A stretch of 64,000 nt of DNA from Ligula intestinalis (Eukaryota; Platyhelminthes; Cestoda; Diphyllobothriidea; Diphyllobothriidae): the NCBI GenBank assembly GCA_036362985.1, contig JAYGXS010000004.1, positions 48,992,653 through 49,056,652 on the forward strand, given 5' to 3'. Both the position numbers and the translations under genes were made by a program. Within the stretch, counting starts at the first letter, position 1. Every line of letters starts with the position of its first letter. Shown here piece after piece: positions 22,785-33,489 of this stretch. The notes below the pieces were generated by a model. That model was not told the DNA's origin, made no database searches, and worked only from the letters and a program-made list of their open reading frames with translations.

Positions 22785-22927
22785 GCGAATGGCCGAGCAT
22801 GCAGCGGCGGTGACAAAGAAAGATGCTAACGCTCAGGTTGCAGCTCACTCGACGGGACCTTGCCATATTTTCAAGTTTGACGAAGCCGGAATCCTCGCAA
22901 GAGGTGACAATGGCGTGAGCCGCGAGG
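22785..22927 (+). repeat. Second direct copy of the 142-bp family B segment
   Basis: Nearly identical (about 10 differences by eye) to 21826-21967, from gcgaatggccgagca to ggcgtgag. The two copies lie 959 bp apart in the same orientation, and homology ends sharply on both sides. This could be a partial tandem insertion of a PLE or the long direct-repeat ends of a larger unit spanning 21826-22927. Confidence 0.65.
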
Positions 22928-22929
22928 TA

Positions 22930-23300
22930 TGATTCTCAGAACCACAGTCAATCAACAACAGCAACTAATTGCAGTTAACATACTCCATATTGACACTTTA
23001 CTTGAGCAGGAGAATCAGTCACGCGGAATAGCTGGGCCCAGCAACAACTACAACGACAATGAACACAATCTTTGCGCAATTATCATGCCCGCATCCGACA
23101 CGTACAACATAATCGCGGTAACTAATGCGTCGAAAGCGAAGGGCCAAACCATCAACACACCAATTACGAACCAAGCGGGGGCTACAGGAGCATGCAGGTG
23201 CCGCTACACATTATAAATAGCGCGTATTGTGCGCATGTCTCACACTATCCTACAGTAGACGCCACGGATCACGCAAAATTTTAACAAAGGCGAAAGATTG
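22930..23300. other. No gene recognised
   Basis: The 95-codon frame at 22929-23216 is polar (N, T, A, Q) without a recognisable domain; treated as chance. Confidence 0.4.
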
Positions 23301-23302
23301 AT

Positions 23303-24214
23303 ACTCTTTCGCTACTCGGTATTGACTCAGGTTGTGATACTGATTATCGTGTACTCTATTCTGAAGTTCATTCCGTCATGATAGGATGCGGGCTTTTTAA
23401 CGAGATTCGTTCTGACTACCAGCAAAAAGCATCGATTGTAAAAACTGGCTACTTAGGTAGTATGCCTTTTTATCATTGATTTTGACTGCCTTTATAAATT
23501 CAAATATATTTTATGGAAAGCATGCTCGAGAAAATTATTTCCTGTACTTGTTTGATAGCAAATTACACCTTCTTTAAGTTTTATATACCAAGTAAGAGAA
23601 GCTTTCGGTTATAAAAAGTTGCTTAGTATGAGCTTTTTTATAATTGTGAGGTGTTTGTTCATAATACATCATATCCGCCAATTTATTAATGCTGTCTATA
23701 CTGCATAAAATATGTTCCACATCTTCTTCTTCAATATTTTATGACAACTATGCGCCTTCTTTCTCAAACAGTAGACGAAAACGTACTTTTCCTTAAACAG
23801 GATGTACACAGTGCGCAGTGTTTAAACCTTGAATTCGAGTGTAGCAGTCACTAGATTAGAAAAATTATTCGGCCTTTGCGCAACTTTTTAAAAACCGAAA
23901 GCTTCCTTACTTTGAGTATAAAACTTAAAGAAGGTGTAATTTGCTATCAAACAAGTACAGGAAATAATTTTCTCGTGCATGTTTTCCATAAAATATATTT
24001 GAGTTTATAAAGGCAGTCAAAATCAATGCTAAAAAAGGCATACTACCTAAGTAGCTAATTTTCACAATATATGCTTTTTGCTGATAGTCAGAACGAAACT
24101 TGTTAGAAAGCCCGCATCCTATCATGACGGAATAAACTTCAGAATAGACTACACGATAATTAGTTTCACAACCTGAGTCAATACCGATTAGCGAAAGAAT
24201 ATTGCTAAAGTCAT
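23303..24214. mobile_element. Foldback/MITE-like element F1, copy 1
   Basis: Left arm about 23303-23627 and right arm about 23880-24214 are inverted complements over about 325-335 bp, around a ~250-bp loop. Landmarks: ggtattgactcaggttgtg / cacaacctgagtcaatacc, gtcatgataggatgcgggct / agcccgcatcctatcatgac, and gcaaattacaccttctttaa / ttaaagaaggtgtaatttgc. No transposase frame. Related arm sequence recurs at 44.14-44.85 and 48.5-48.78 kb, so this is a dispersed non-autonomous family. Confidence 0.8.
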
Positions 24215-24296
24215 TAGTACAAGATCCCTTCTTGTATAAACTAATAGGAATTTTCACAGTAAAAGAGTGACTGTTCAGAGCCTGCTCCTATGTATG

Positions 24297-24400
24297 CCAC
24301 CACGCCCACCTTTCTCCATATTCGGCATTTGTTATGCGAGCGCAATGCATATAACGCTCGCCGTACCCTCATCTGGCCCCTCATGTTGGCCCAGCTCAGC
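24297..24400. repeat. Dispersed repeat R2, copy 3
   Basis: The blocks attcggcatttgttatg and cgccgtaccctcat correspond to ctcggcatttgttat and ctgccacaccctgat at 7265-7325. Confidence 0.45.
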
Positions 24401-24549
24401 TGTCACGAGGCCCGCTTAGGGGGCACAAACACCACCCATCGAGGTGGAGATGCACGTAGCCCACGTAGCTAAAGCCGAACACCTCTCTCCCTCCCCCCTC
24501 TTCCAACGGATTGACGCCAAAGCCGACCAGCAAGTCACGGCACGCCATT

Positions 24550-24811
24550 TCCGCTTTGCCAAGGAGCTCGCAACGCAAACCCTCAAGACCATCACATAGT
24601 GACTAAGTTGATATGATAAAGTGGATCCGACAAAGCAAATCTCGGGGGCGCCAACCCTCGAGATTGGGTATGGCTGGCTGATGACGGCTGATAAGCCAGA
24701 AATGGCCAATCCGGTCTCCCTTTGCTTTGTCGGATCCACTTCATCATATCAACTTAGTCACTATGTGACAGTCTTGAGGGTTTGCGGTGTCAGCTCCTTG
24801 GCAAAGCGGAA
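24550..24811 (+). mobile_element. Hammerhead-like SINE copy C in head-to-head inverted arrangement
   Basis: The SINE tail is present twice in opposite orientation: left arm 24550-24639 is the inverse complement of 24721-24811. Shared blocks include gctttgccaaggagct, gcaaaccctcaagac, cacatagtgactaagttgat and gtggatccgacaaagcaaa. Between them, 24640-24720 holds a 5'-truncated body beginning inside the T-arm region (ctcggggg...ccaaccctcg) and the hammerhead-like segment. 3' tails face outward and the truncated head lies inside, the same layout as the PLE palindrome at 9.9-12.7 kb. Confidence 0.75.
24673..24715 (+). ncRNA. Hammerhead-ribozyme-like motif, SINE copy C (probably inactive)
   Basis: GCTGG-CTGATGA-C-GGCT-GATA-AGCC-A-GAAA-TGGCCAAT-CCGGT. 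Stem I now pairs over all five positions (two of them G·U). The base expected to be U at position 16.1 is A (CCAAT rather than CCATT), which breaks the A15.1-U16.1 pair required for cleavage. Confidence 0.5.
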
Positions 24812-24894
24812 GTTAATTGTTCCTTGACTAGATCGGTGAAACACCTACACTCATTCATCATATTCCCGATCAAAATCGACAAAGCAGGGAACCC

Positions 24895-25060
24895 GTAGAC
24901 TAGATTTATTGTCTTGAACGCCATAACCAAAGCTCCCGGGTTCAAATCTCGTGGGTTCCAACCCTCGAGATTGCGTATGATTGGTTGATGACGGCTAATA
25001 AGTCAAAAATGGCCATTCCGGTCTCCCCTTGCTTTGTCGGATCCAATTCATCACTTCAAT
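24895..25060 (+). repeat. tRNA-related SINE with hammerhead-like motif, copy D
   Basis: GGTTCAAATCTC at 24939-24950 fits the Pol III B box (GGTTCRANNCC) and is preceded by tRNA-like sequence (gtcttgaacgccataacc). The body gattgcgtatgattgg, the ribozyme-like segment at 24980-25022 and the tail gctttgtcggatccaattcatca follow. The tail is collinear with copy C. Confidence 0.7.
24980..25022 (+). ncRNA. Hammerhead-like motif, SINE copy D (degenerate)
   Basis: ATTGG-TTGATGA-C-GGCTAATAAGTC-A-AAAA-TGGCCATT-CCGGT. Two catalytic-core positions are changed (first C of CUGAUGA to T, and G of GAAA to A), so this copy should be inactive. Stem II survives with one G·U, and stem I through wobble pairs. Confidence 0.45.
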
Positions 25061-25560
25061 TTCTGTTCAAGTAAGTTCATTTAAGGCCTTAGCAAAAGTG
25101 AGCCAACCAGGCTCTCTGAAACGCAGCATTTCAATAAATATGTTCCACTGTGAGCCCTTCTTAGTTCTTAAGTTACCAGACCCGATCTCTCAACATTGCC
25201 AATGTATCATTCTGTTAACTGAGCAAGGTAATAATTGAAAATATTACAGTGTCGTAGAGAATGATGCTTAGAGCTTAGAAAGTTTGGTAGATGTTTAATT
25301 TGGGGCCTAAAACAGCACACCTGAATTCTATGCTTGTGTAATACGAGACTGGTGGGAATAAAACTCAGATAGTTTGAGCATTAAAGAGTAATGAAAATGT
25401 TACTAAAAAGTAGAGCGTGTAAAAGTTGAAGGAAAAAGTGGGAATGATTATTGAAATAATCTAATGTTTGGCAACAGAAAAGTGTGCCATAAATAAAATA
25501 TGCAACTACGCAAATAACGGGAACTGCTCAGGTTTGCAGAATAACGCAAAGAACTACGAA
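25061..25560. other. No gene recognised
   Basis: A-rich sequence without coding signal. Confidence 0.4.
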
Positions 25561-26035
25561 GTTCCGCAATTAAATTTAAGTGAGGTAAAAGCTAAGATAA
25601 AAACTGAATGTTACTAAAAAAATTTAAAACTAAACTACAAAATTAACTTAAGCCAAAGAAAACTAAACTACGCTGAATTACCTAAGCAAAAACATATCTG
25701 AAACTAAAGTACACCTAATAGGACATAAAATTCAACTAAAAACTAGATTAAAAATCAACTAGAGTATAAGTCAGTTGAGTAAAAAAGACTAATTAAACTT
25801 ATGTTAAGTTAATTGGTACAGATTTTATTTCCAAAAACAGTCACAAGTAGTTAATAAGTCTAAAACTGAACCAAAAAATAAAATAAAACATAACTAAACT
25901 AACTGCACAAAGGTAAACCAAACTAAACTAAATTAACTGAACTATAATGAAATCTAAATCTACAAAACTTAGTCAAAATCAAAAAGCAAAATTAAAACTA
26001 AACGGAAAAATAAAATTAACTATAAACAACCTATT
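25560..26035. repeat. Degenerate (AAACT)n tract
   Basis: About 470 bp composed largely of aaact/aactaa units on the plus strand (for example aaactaaactac, actaaactaactgc). It is strand-biased A over T and without any frame. The same unit occurs at 60.42-60.54 kb and, inverted, near 5.1 kb. Confidence 0.75.
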
Positions 26036-26071
26036 TATGGCGCACTTTTTTGTTGCCAAAAGTTAGCTTAT

Positions 26072-26578
26072 TCAGACAATTCTGGAACCTAAATTTAACT
26101 TCCATTGACCTTGCCAATGATGACTCGGAAAGCTGTCGCAACAGTTTAAAACTATTAAACATGGCCTGTGACAAATTAGGTTTTGTTTCGTATTCCGTAT
26201 ATTTCGACTTCTAGCGATCAAATCTAAAGGGTCATTTGGATCAGAGTTTTTGCTTACCAAGTTTACGGCGTTTTGTATTTTAAAGCGGGGTTTATCCCCT
26301 CGAAAACCACTTTTGTTGGCCATAAGAAGAAAGCGACGCGATCGCTTAAATAAGGTGATTATTTGCCTAAAACTCTTACACTCACTCTTAACTCCTTCAT
26401 TAGAGACAGTGGTGGATAAGGATACTGGTTGCAAAAGGGCTGCAGTGTTTACAGGAGCAGTTGCTTTTCGGCCACGTACCCCATCAAAATTGGCGACTCT
26501 CACATTTATTACACGCGGTTGCACTCGGTGCCATAATGGCTTAGTGGCCCCTAACGGCCCAGTCGTTAATTTCCGCAA
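26072..26578 (-). other. Uncertain 168-codon open frame
   Basis: The minus-strand frame is open from about 26578 to a stop at 26072, but it opens with TTG rather than ATG. It contains basic stretches (TLFKRSRRFLLMANKSGFRG) and no domain I recognise. It lies directly downstream, on the same strand, of the family B PLE relic at 26600-26780, so it may be decayed element sequence rather than an exon. Confidence 0.25.
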
Positions 26579-26599
26579 TTTTATTAATCGCGCTAGTTA

Positions 26600-26790
26600 T
26601 TGGTGTGATAATTACTGGGCCATTTGGCCCCGCTGGCACTGCCGCTAGTAACGGTGTGCGTTCGCCCGCGTCCCATGTGGTAAATCACTCTGGTCAGGCA
26701 GAGTCGCCACATAGAATACAGATGAGAGAGGTCACTGCACTTGCCAATTGACTTCAGGCCGAAGAACTGTGGGATATGAAGTAGTCCGGT
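26600..26790 (-). pseudogene. PLE GIY-YIG C-terminal relic, family B (weak copy)
   Basis: The minus-strand frame reads GLKSIGKCSDLSHLYSMWRL and GRGRTHTVTSGSAS. These align with GLQSMNKCNDLSNPYSVLRL and GNVQATASSYTYTAEPD at 22.0 kb. It is diverged and truncated. Confidence 0.4.
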
Positions 26791-27830
26791 AGGATAATAG
26801 ATGTTAGAACGTATCCTTATAGTTATAAACTCGTAACTAGGATAAGGCGTGAAAGGCCAGAGTGCTGGGGATAATTTAGTGAAGTGTTGAAAGAGTAGAA
26901 TATAAGTACTGCGTAAGTGACTCCCAGACGAGTGCACTCCAGCCATGAGGTGGCCGTAGTCCAGAGTCGCATTCCGATCGATGTAGTCGCTGGGTCTGGA
27001 GGCCTGCAGCAGGCAATAGGTCGCCTGCTACTGGAGTGTCTGATCGTATTCAATCCCCACCCCATGGGCCTTTATGGGACTGCCCTGCTCTGGGAGTGTC
27101 CGAGAATAAGCTGGTCACCACCTTAAGGTCCTTTTGTGACTTGGCCTTGGGAAGTGGTTGGTCAGTTGGTCAGACATGTCGGTGACCTTGATCGGAGGTT
27201 CGACATCGTCTAGCGCACACGGACTGGTAGGCACGAAAGCTAGACGCTCGGGTCATGCCCCACAGGCATGTGAGCAATGCAAGGCTTAGAATAAGAGGTC
27301 GCTACAGAACCATGTGTTCAGTGCAATTCGCGGTGCATACAGTTGTCCCTCTGACGAGAATTTCAGTGGCGCTTCACCTGAATGGCGCTTACGGCAAATA
27401 ACGACTCCACTGCGGGCAATCAAGCAGTTAGCTCATATTAGCACAGCCATCTGTGATGAATGAGTAAGACGTCAAGGTTGGTAGGTTTTCAATTGTGCAG
27501 CAAAGACCATTACCTAATGTCACCTCATAGAGAAAGTAGAGAGAGAGAAAGGGGGATAATATTTTTTTTGCCAGAAGGGCAGATGATCGAGGTGAGTCTG
27601 TGAAAAACACTAGGAAGACGGGCATTTCAAATATACTTGTTTTATTATTCCTGTGAGATGCAATATGAAATATGCAAAACGGGTAATCCGGGGTTGTTGG
27701 TTAAAGGGGGTTGGATTGGCTAACATGGTCTGTGGTAGGAAAAGATAACACTGGCATTTATTTTAACCATAACCTTAACCTTTCCCCTTAAGCATTTGTT
27801 TCAGCAAAGCCAGGACCGTAACCCTTATAT
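26791..27830. other. No gene recognised
   Basis: Short frames only. A run of ccataaccttaacctttccc near 27770 is a degenerate telomere-like hexamer patch. Confidence 0.4.
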
Positions 27831-27899
27831 AACATGTCTGCCTAATTGAGGCAAGTGTTCGCATTCCAGATGTGTATGTATAAGTAAAGAAGAAGACTG

Positions 27900-28110
27900 T
27901 TCACTCACTGGGACCATTTCTTTATTCATCTGAGCTTTCGATCTTTTACTGGCAACCATCGTCAGAAATGAAATTGGCAACAAAAAACAGCAGTTATAGG
28001 GGGTAGAGGCCAATGGAGCGCCTGTCCGGAGGAGGAACTCCAGTAAGAGTTCGAATGGTAAGATAAATAAAGGGACGAGTCCGGTGAGCAAATATCCTTC
28101 TTCTGTTTCT
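27900..28110 (-). repeat. PLE 3'-end relic (CTGACGATGGTTGCCAG...CGAAAG)
   Basis: Minus strand: TTTCTGACGATGGTTGCC, AGTAAAAGATCGAAAGCTC, AGATGAATAAAGAAATGG. The CTGACGA box, short hairpin, GAAA and AATAAAG tail are in the order seen at the other PLE termini. The 110-codon frame across it is not meaningful. Confidence 0.45.
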
Positions 28111-28914
28111 TCTTTACTTATGCCAATGGTAAAGTTAAAAAAACTAAGTACTTGCATATTAAATTATCGCTCAGCCGCTGTGCAAACACTGCTCTTATCT
28201 GCAGAGGTCTCTGGTGTGGGATTCGACTGCATGACCGAAAATGTATCGAATCTTTTCAGCTTTTCGTTATATTTTGTGGAGCATATAGCTAGCATATGAA
28301 TATATCGAAACCCCAGTTAAACTGCATGCATGGAGAAAGTTTTTCTACTGATAACCTGCGCGTTCCGGGTAAGAAGAAAAGGGAAATCTACTATCCCCTA
28401 CTTCTATTTCTGCACGTGACGGCATTTTCACTACTTTATTCAATAAAGTAGACACTTTTATGAACTTATCACTATCGGTAGTGAGCGCACACCTATCTTT
28501 TGGCTGCCCGAAATAGACAGACTCCATAGGAATGGCAAAGGTCACGAACAGGCAGAGAGGAGGGAAGGAAGCTGATAGTCAGGATTATGATTGACTCAAT
28601 GAAGGGGGACTGGGCCCGAGGCAGCACCTTTTCAATCTACTCGTATTTTCCTTCCTCCCTCCCGCCTCTGAACTTGTTTCCGTTTGATAACAAGTCATCC
28701 GATATTTGTTGTCTTCAAATGATAGGACGTTTAACGTCTAACGTCGTCCGGCCAAAGTAATTTACCAGCAGGCCCTCTGACATTCTTCTATTTCCAGACA
28801 TTCAAGTCAAGTTTATTAAAGGAAATATAGGCAAACGCCTTTGAACTTACTATTGGTACACAGTAGTTAAGAAATACATCAGCAATGCCGAACATTTCAA
28901 AGAAGTCGTTAACA

Positions 28915-29010
28915 TAATTGTAGGCGACTACTCGCTTGTTCCAAGTATTACACTCACATGTGGTTATGTCAGTTAACACGAGCCAGCAGGTGTAGCTGAG
29001 CAAAAAGAGC
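28915..29010. repeat. Dispersed repeat R3, copy 1
   Basis: cgactactcgcttgttccaagta and cagttaacacgagccagcaggtgtag match 40110-40200 (cgactattcacttgttccaagta, caactgacacgagccactgagtgtag) in the same orientation. Confidence 0.5.
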
Positions 29011-29421
29011 AGACGACGAAAAAACCCTAACGCATGGCTCAGAATTCAAAGTGGAATGTCCTTTGTGGCTTTTAGGAGAATAGTTGTCGCTCGTGGGAGA
29101 AAGGATATTAAAGATAGGACCAGCATGCTGCTGTGAATGTTGGCGGTAGCCAGGATGTCCGTAAGGAGTAATATCTGAATCCAAAGGGCCACACGAGGAG
29201 GAGACCTCCTCAAGAACCGGAGATGCGACCATGATAAGCCCTTGCTGTGACAAGAACAGAGGAACCCGCCACGTCATCAGCAGTCGGTTTTTAGGTCGAT
29301 ACGAGGAAGAATGTGACAAGGCCGCATAGCCTAGGACCAAAGGTGCGGTAGATGCGACCGCAGACGCAATCAGTGCAGTTCGCATAGTGAGAAGGAGGAA
29401 GCGCGCATATGGGCTATGCAC
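28969..29421 (-). other. Uncertain 150-codon open frame with N-terminal hydrophobic stretch
   Basis: The minus-strand frame has an internal Met followed by a hydrophobic run (RTALIASAVASTAPLVLGYAA). The remainder is polar and S/P/H-rich. Its 3' end overlaps dispersed repeat R3. No domain recognised, and the repeat overlap argues against a stable host gene. Confidence 0.2.
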
Positions 29422-29529
29422 TGCGAAGAAATATCTTGATTAAATGATAATACAACTAAAAAATAGCCATTACTATATATTTATAGCATTTAAATGACTG
29501 TCTTTAATTTTTGGTTTCGGAGAACTCAG

Positions 29530-30045
29530 TTGACGTGATGGCACATAAAGCGGTGCTGGTCAAGCTTTGGCTTAAAAATGTCCACGGAGAGGGACGTGAC
29601 AATGTCCGCGGGAAGGGCATTCCGTGCCGGGATTACTCTCTTAGAGGAAAATAATTTTCATGGGTTAAGTCTTGTCCCAGTCACACGTAATTTGAGAGGG
29701 TGTATTTACAGCCTAGTTGTAGTGGCCTGCTCAAAGAAGTTATTTGATTCGAGGCAACAGTCCTGACCGCGCAGCATGCAAAGCGCCTCTATTAGGTCAC
29801 TGTGTAGCTGTCTGTAATCCAGAGGAAACAATTCAAGATTTACCAAGCTGGTCTCATGAGGGAGGTTCCGTTGGCTTCGTACTAATTTTGTTGTACGTTT
29901 TTGTACCTTTTCAAGGGTTTTTCGGTCTTTGGCTATCTTAGGTCTGCAGGCTTGGATGGCAAATTCCAGTTGGGGTCGCACGAACGTGCCATAATAATTT
30001 GTACCACTCGTAGACTGTGGATACATGTATTCATAAAGGGTGTTT
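29530..30045 (-). pseudogene. CR1/Jockey-type non-LTR retrotransposon, RT C-terminal relic
   Basis: Minus-strand frame: YGTFVRPQLEFAIQACRP, then LEKVQKRTTKLV, RNLPHETSLVNLELFPLDYR and LHSDLIEALCML. This is the hallmark post-thumb region of CR1/Jockey-group reverse transcriptases ('LVRPhLEYa...lEkvQrraTKlv...L.Y..RL..LgL.tLe.RR.rgDLi'). After a stop at about 29706 the homology continues in another frame (VIPARNALPADIVTSLSVDIFKPKLDQH), so the copy is broken. No catalytic YADD portion is present. Confidence 0.75.
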
Positions 30046-30339
30046 GCTCGTGCTTTACTTTATACCTTGTTCTCTACACTGCTAAATGTATGATTCCAAC
30101 AAAAGCAGTGTACTTCACTGACGTTCTTTTTCAGTGCTTGGGTGTTTTCCTAGCTTCATTACCCATGAGTTAGCCATCGGAGCAAAAACGATTTGTGGCC
30201 GCACTTTATGTAAACAAGCGATTGGGAATATGTGGTAACTCTATTGCGACTGAAGTTTATGGGCTCACTTATACCGGCCGCATACCTTTGTAACACGGCA
30301 GGAACGATGGCAAAAAACGGATGAGAACATATAATCAAT

Positions 30340-30840
30340 TGCTTTCTTAATATGTTTACGTTTTTCTCTGCAAAGTCAAGCCTCATTTCCAAATGTCGTT
30401 AACCCTTCTTTTTTTGCAACCTTGACGGTAGTCTTCGAGGTCTCTGTTGATGATCGTCGCGGGTTCTTGCTACTGGACTCTACAGTCCGCTTGACTGCAT
30501 CTCCCGAATTTCGGTGATGTTCTGGGGACATCTACTGTCTCTTCTATGGTTCAACGCCGTTGTCCCCACTCACCCTGTTGTCAGCGATTAGCTCAACTTG
30601 TCGCACCACCATTATGTTGTTCGATACCTCTCATGACAAAGAACTTTCCGAATCCTCACACGTTCGCATCCCGTCCTACTGTGTTATATCAATCTTAATA
30701 CACGTTAATAACAGAAGCGTTTTTTCTCCAATATATCTTTTTGAAATCAGGAGTTCGCTGAACTCTGCCTCTGATTTGTCTTATAGGAGTTATTTTCCAT
30801 TGCTTTCTCCCTCAGTTGACCAGATTTACTAAATATTGTT
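30340..30840 (+). repeat. Non-LTR retrotransposon 3' region, diverged copy
   Basis: Aligns with the 3' region of the element at 33.5-35.25 kb. Pairs are ttcttaatatgtttacgttt / ttcttaatatgttagcattt, ctgcaaagtcaagcctcattt / ctgcagagtcaagcatcactt, ttgcaaccttgacggtagtc / ttgcaaccttcgctgtggtc, and aggagttcgctgaactctg / ggtggcccgctgaactcat. The coding part is not recognisable upstream. Confidence 0.6.
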
Positions 30841-31180
30841 GCCTATTGTTTTAACTGACTGCCCGTTGATAATCGGATGTGACTTAATATATATAACGTA
30901 ATAAACATTTCTGTTGTACAAACAGTTGCCCACATGCAACTGTGATTCTCAACTTTGTATTTATTTTTACCATAGCTGCTATAACCTACGTCAACATTGG
31001 TTATGTCTCGCAGCTGTGTGTTAGGAAGAGAAGGCAGCAAGGATAACAGATAGTACTTAACTATCACTATCTCTGCTTGAACATCAGCGTTGTCTTTTGT
31101 GTGTCCGTCAGTAACGAGTCTTCTGTCGTCTGTCTCGTTTCGACAGCTTGTCCTGTGTTCCCAGCAGCAGAATGTCGGAA
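30841..31180. other. No gene recognised
   Basis: AT-rich spacer between non-LTR fragments. Confidence 0.4.
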
Positions 31181-31184
31181 CTTC

Positions 31185-31600
31185 GATAGCGTGCCCCGGC
31201 AACGGAGTGCGCTTCCTGTCCGCGGCGGCGTATTTAAGGACCGGCAGCCTTTGGTCCCTATGGGCTCCTCCGCTAGTGGCCAATGCGAGAAGCCATCGTG
31301 CGTCAGCCATCGTGTCCTCGTCGTGACGCTTGGTGCGCGCTTTGCCCCTGGCCAGGCATAACCTCACGGATGGCAGATCCCGGCTTCAGTTGTCCTTTCG
31401 TGCTCGCATGTCGTTCCTTGAAGGTCACTCTCTTTGCCCGTTCTGCATGCACCGGTAGCCGATTCGAGTCCTTTGTTCTCGTGTCCTCAGCACGGCCCAA
31501 GGTATGACTCGGCCGTCCTACAAATATCCCTAACTGTAATGACGGGACCCATGGGCCTTAAAGATACAGTTATCATATCATTCAAACATGTCACCCTGTG
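31185..31600 (+). repeat. GC-rich repeat ending in a non-LTR 3' terminus
   Basis: 31540-31570 (taatgacgggacccatgggccttaaagatac) matches the terminus at 35185-35215 (taacgacagggccccttgggccttaaatatac) just before the (ATT)n tail. Upstream, 31185-31500 is GC-rich with several overlapping frames (31077-31507 on both strands). These reflect base composition and no domain was identified. Confidence 0.5.
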
Positions 31601-32960
31601 CCCACTGCGATTGGCCAATATGGCTCTGATACCTGCAGCTCCATTGCAGAATAATTAAAGAACTCCTACTTGGAGTCCTGACTATATCTTCATGTGGTCC
31701 TCCTTGCGTGAGGACTAATTAGCGAGCTCACCCAGTTATACTCCAGACCGGGGCGGAGGTTGGAATCGCCCTTCTTGAAGTTCGCATCTGCTACGGCTCT
31801 ATTTGACACAGAACTGGGGATCCACCTGAAGACCTAGCATACGTGTGGCAGATACTTAGCGATTTCGTGCTCGTAAGACGCTGCACTTAACTCTTGCCTG
31901 CCCTTTCTTGTTGTAGCGCGGTAAATTGCGAATAGGGTGAGGGGCAGATATTGCATAGGTTCACATTTTACACATGGTCCATGAGTTGGGTCAAATACTG
32001 TCTGTGACTAACGCCAACACTGAATTAACTACCAGATGTACGAACAGCTCAGGTAGGTGGGGATGTGATATGTTTGATTGGCAATCCTTCTGGCCTTTCA
32101 ACACCGTTCCTGGTTCGAAGTAAGCTTGTATAAGTGGACTCACGAGTAGTCTAAAACCCGATTATTGTCTCGACTAGAAGTCGCAGTTGGAAAGGGTATG
32201 ACCTGACAAGCTGAAGTTATCCTTTGCGAGATTGTCGTTTAGGCTGCATTGGGTCTTTCTCGGTATTCCGTTTGTGGCGGAATTCCGTGAGAGATCAAAA
32301 TGCGCGTGTGGCAAGCGTTTAAAAACTTTTTTGTTGAGTAATCCAGAAGGGATATAAGACGACTACCCTGTTAAGCTTCACTTTTGGGGGGAAGATATTC
32401 GGACATTTGGCCGAACGCTTTCAGTTTTTATCAAACATACTGAATAATGACAGCATGAAGATGAATCACGGATGTAAGCTCCTCCTAATGCTTCAATGAG
32501 ATCGAAAGGATACATTGAAAACTGCAGATAAAAGGGAGGAAAGGACAGCAAATTTTTTTGATAAACGCCGAAGCACATCCACGGTGGAACTTTGAATTTA
32601 CTTTATGAAACTAATTTCCTTAACGGATTACGTTAAGGCATGCTGCGGTCATCGAGTGCAGATTAGACTGTGCAGAATTGTCCATCCTACAAAAAACGGA
32701 GGTGTTCCGGTTTTCTGTTGTCGAATACCCGAGTTCTGTATCAATTTGTCCACGATTATCAAGGGCTGAACATACATAAAGATGTACTTACATTAGTATA
32801 TTATTTGTGAAGCACGTAAATCAGTTTATTTGTTGAATTTTCATTGGGAATTTTCACAACTTAAAAACATAATGACTTTGATATTGTCACTATATAACGA
32901 ACCATAACTCGGGAAGGCCAAGTATATGAAAATAAAATGGTTGTATCTAGATAAGGCGCA
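31601..32960. other. No gene recognised
   Basis: Short frames only (for example 32378-32578). No matched repeat. Confidence 0.4.
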
Positions 32961-32964
32961 CTGT

Positions 32965-33140
32965 TTGCATGTATGTTCGACTATCGATTTCGATGAGGTC
33001 CACAAAGTGCACCAAGAGGTTGGTACAGGAGGTGACGGCCTCAGGTTTTAGCTTAAAGTGACAGAGGACGTAGTTGGCGCTTTCGCACTCTTCACCTTCT
33101 CCCGGAGTTTCGAAGAATAAACGGGGTCTTGCGTAGCACT
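32965..33140. repeat. Unclassified repeat U1, partial copy
   Basis: gttcgactatcgatttcgatg, tccacaaagtgcaccaagagg and gacgtagttggcgc align with 53500-53640 and 54330-54480. It is cut off after cgggg(t)cttgcg. Confidence 0.65.
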
Positions 33141-33489
33141 ATATCTCTTATGTCAATCGCCTCGGTCCAATATCCCAAACAGTATTCACTTTTATCTTAA
33201 TCCCAACTAACCACATTTATATATCGTAGTCCCGGGTTAACCCATCAAGAAGTTGTTGACAGACCTAAGTCGACAGTTACGCCATTGTGGCCAGAAACAT
33301 ACGGCGGTGGCTGTAAGCTTCCAATTCTGGGAAAGGGGTTGGGACCTTGTACTCTTATACTTCGTTTTCGCAATTCCTGTTCCATACACGAAAACTCTTG
33401 CATCCGACATTTTCAAACACTCAAACATATGCCCGCTAGCGAAATATTGTTGGACTGCCATGACCGACAGACCAGGTGCATATCACCAC

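Noticed and set aside
22929..23216. 95-codon plus-strand frame
   Set aside because: Polar composition, no domain, no splice or promoter context.
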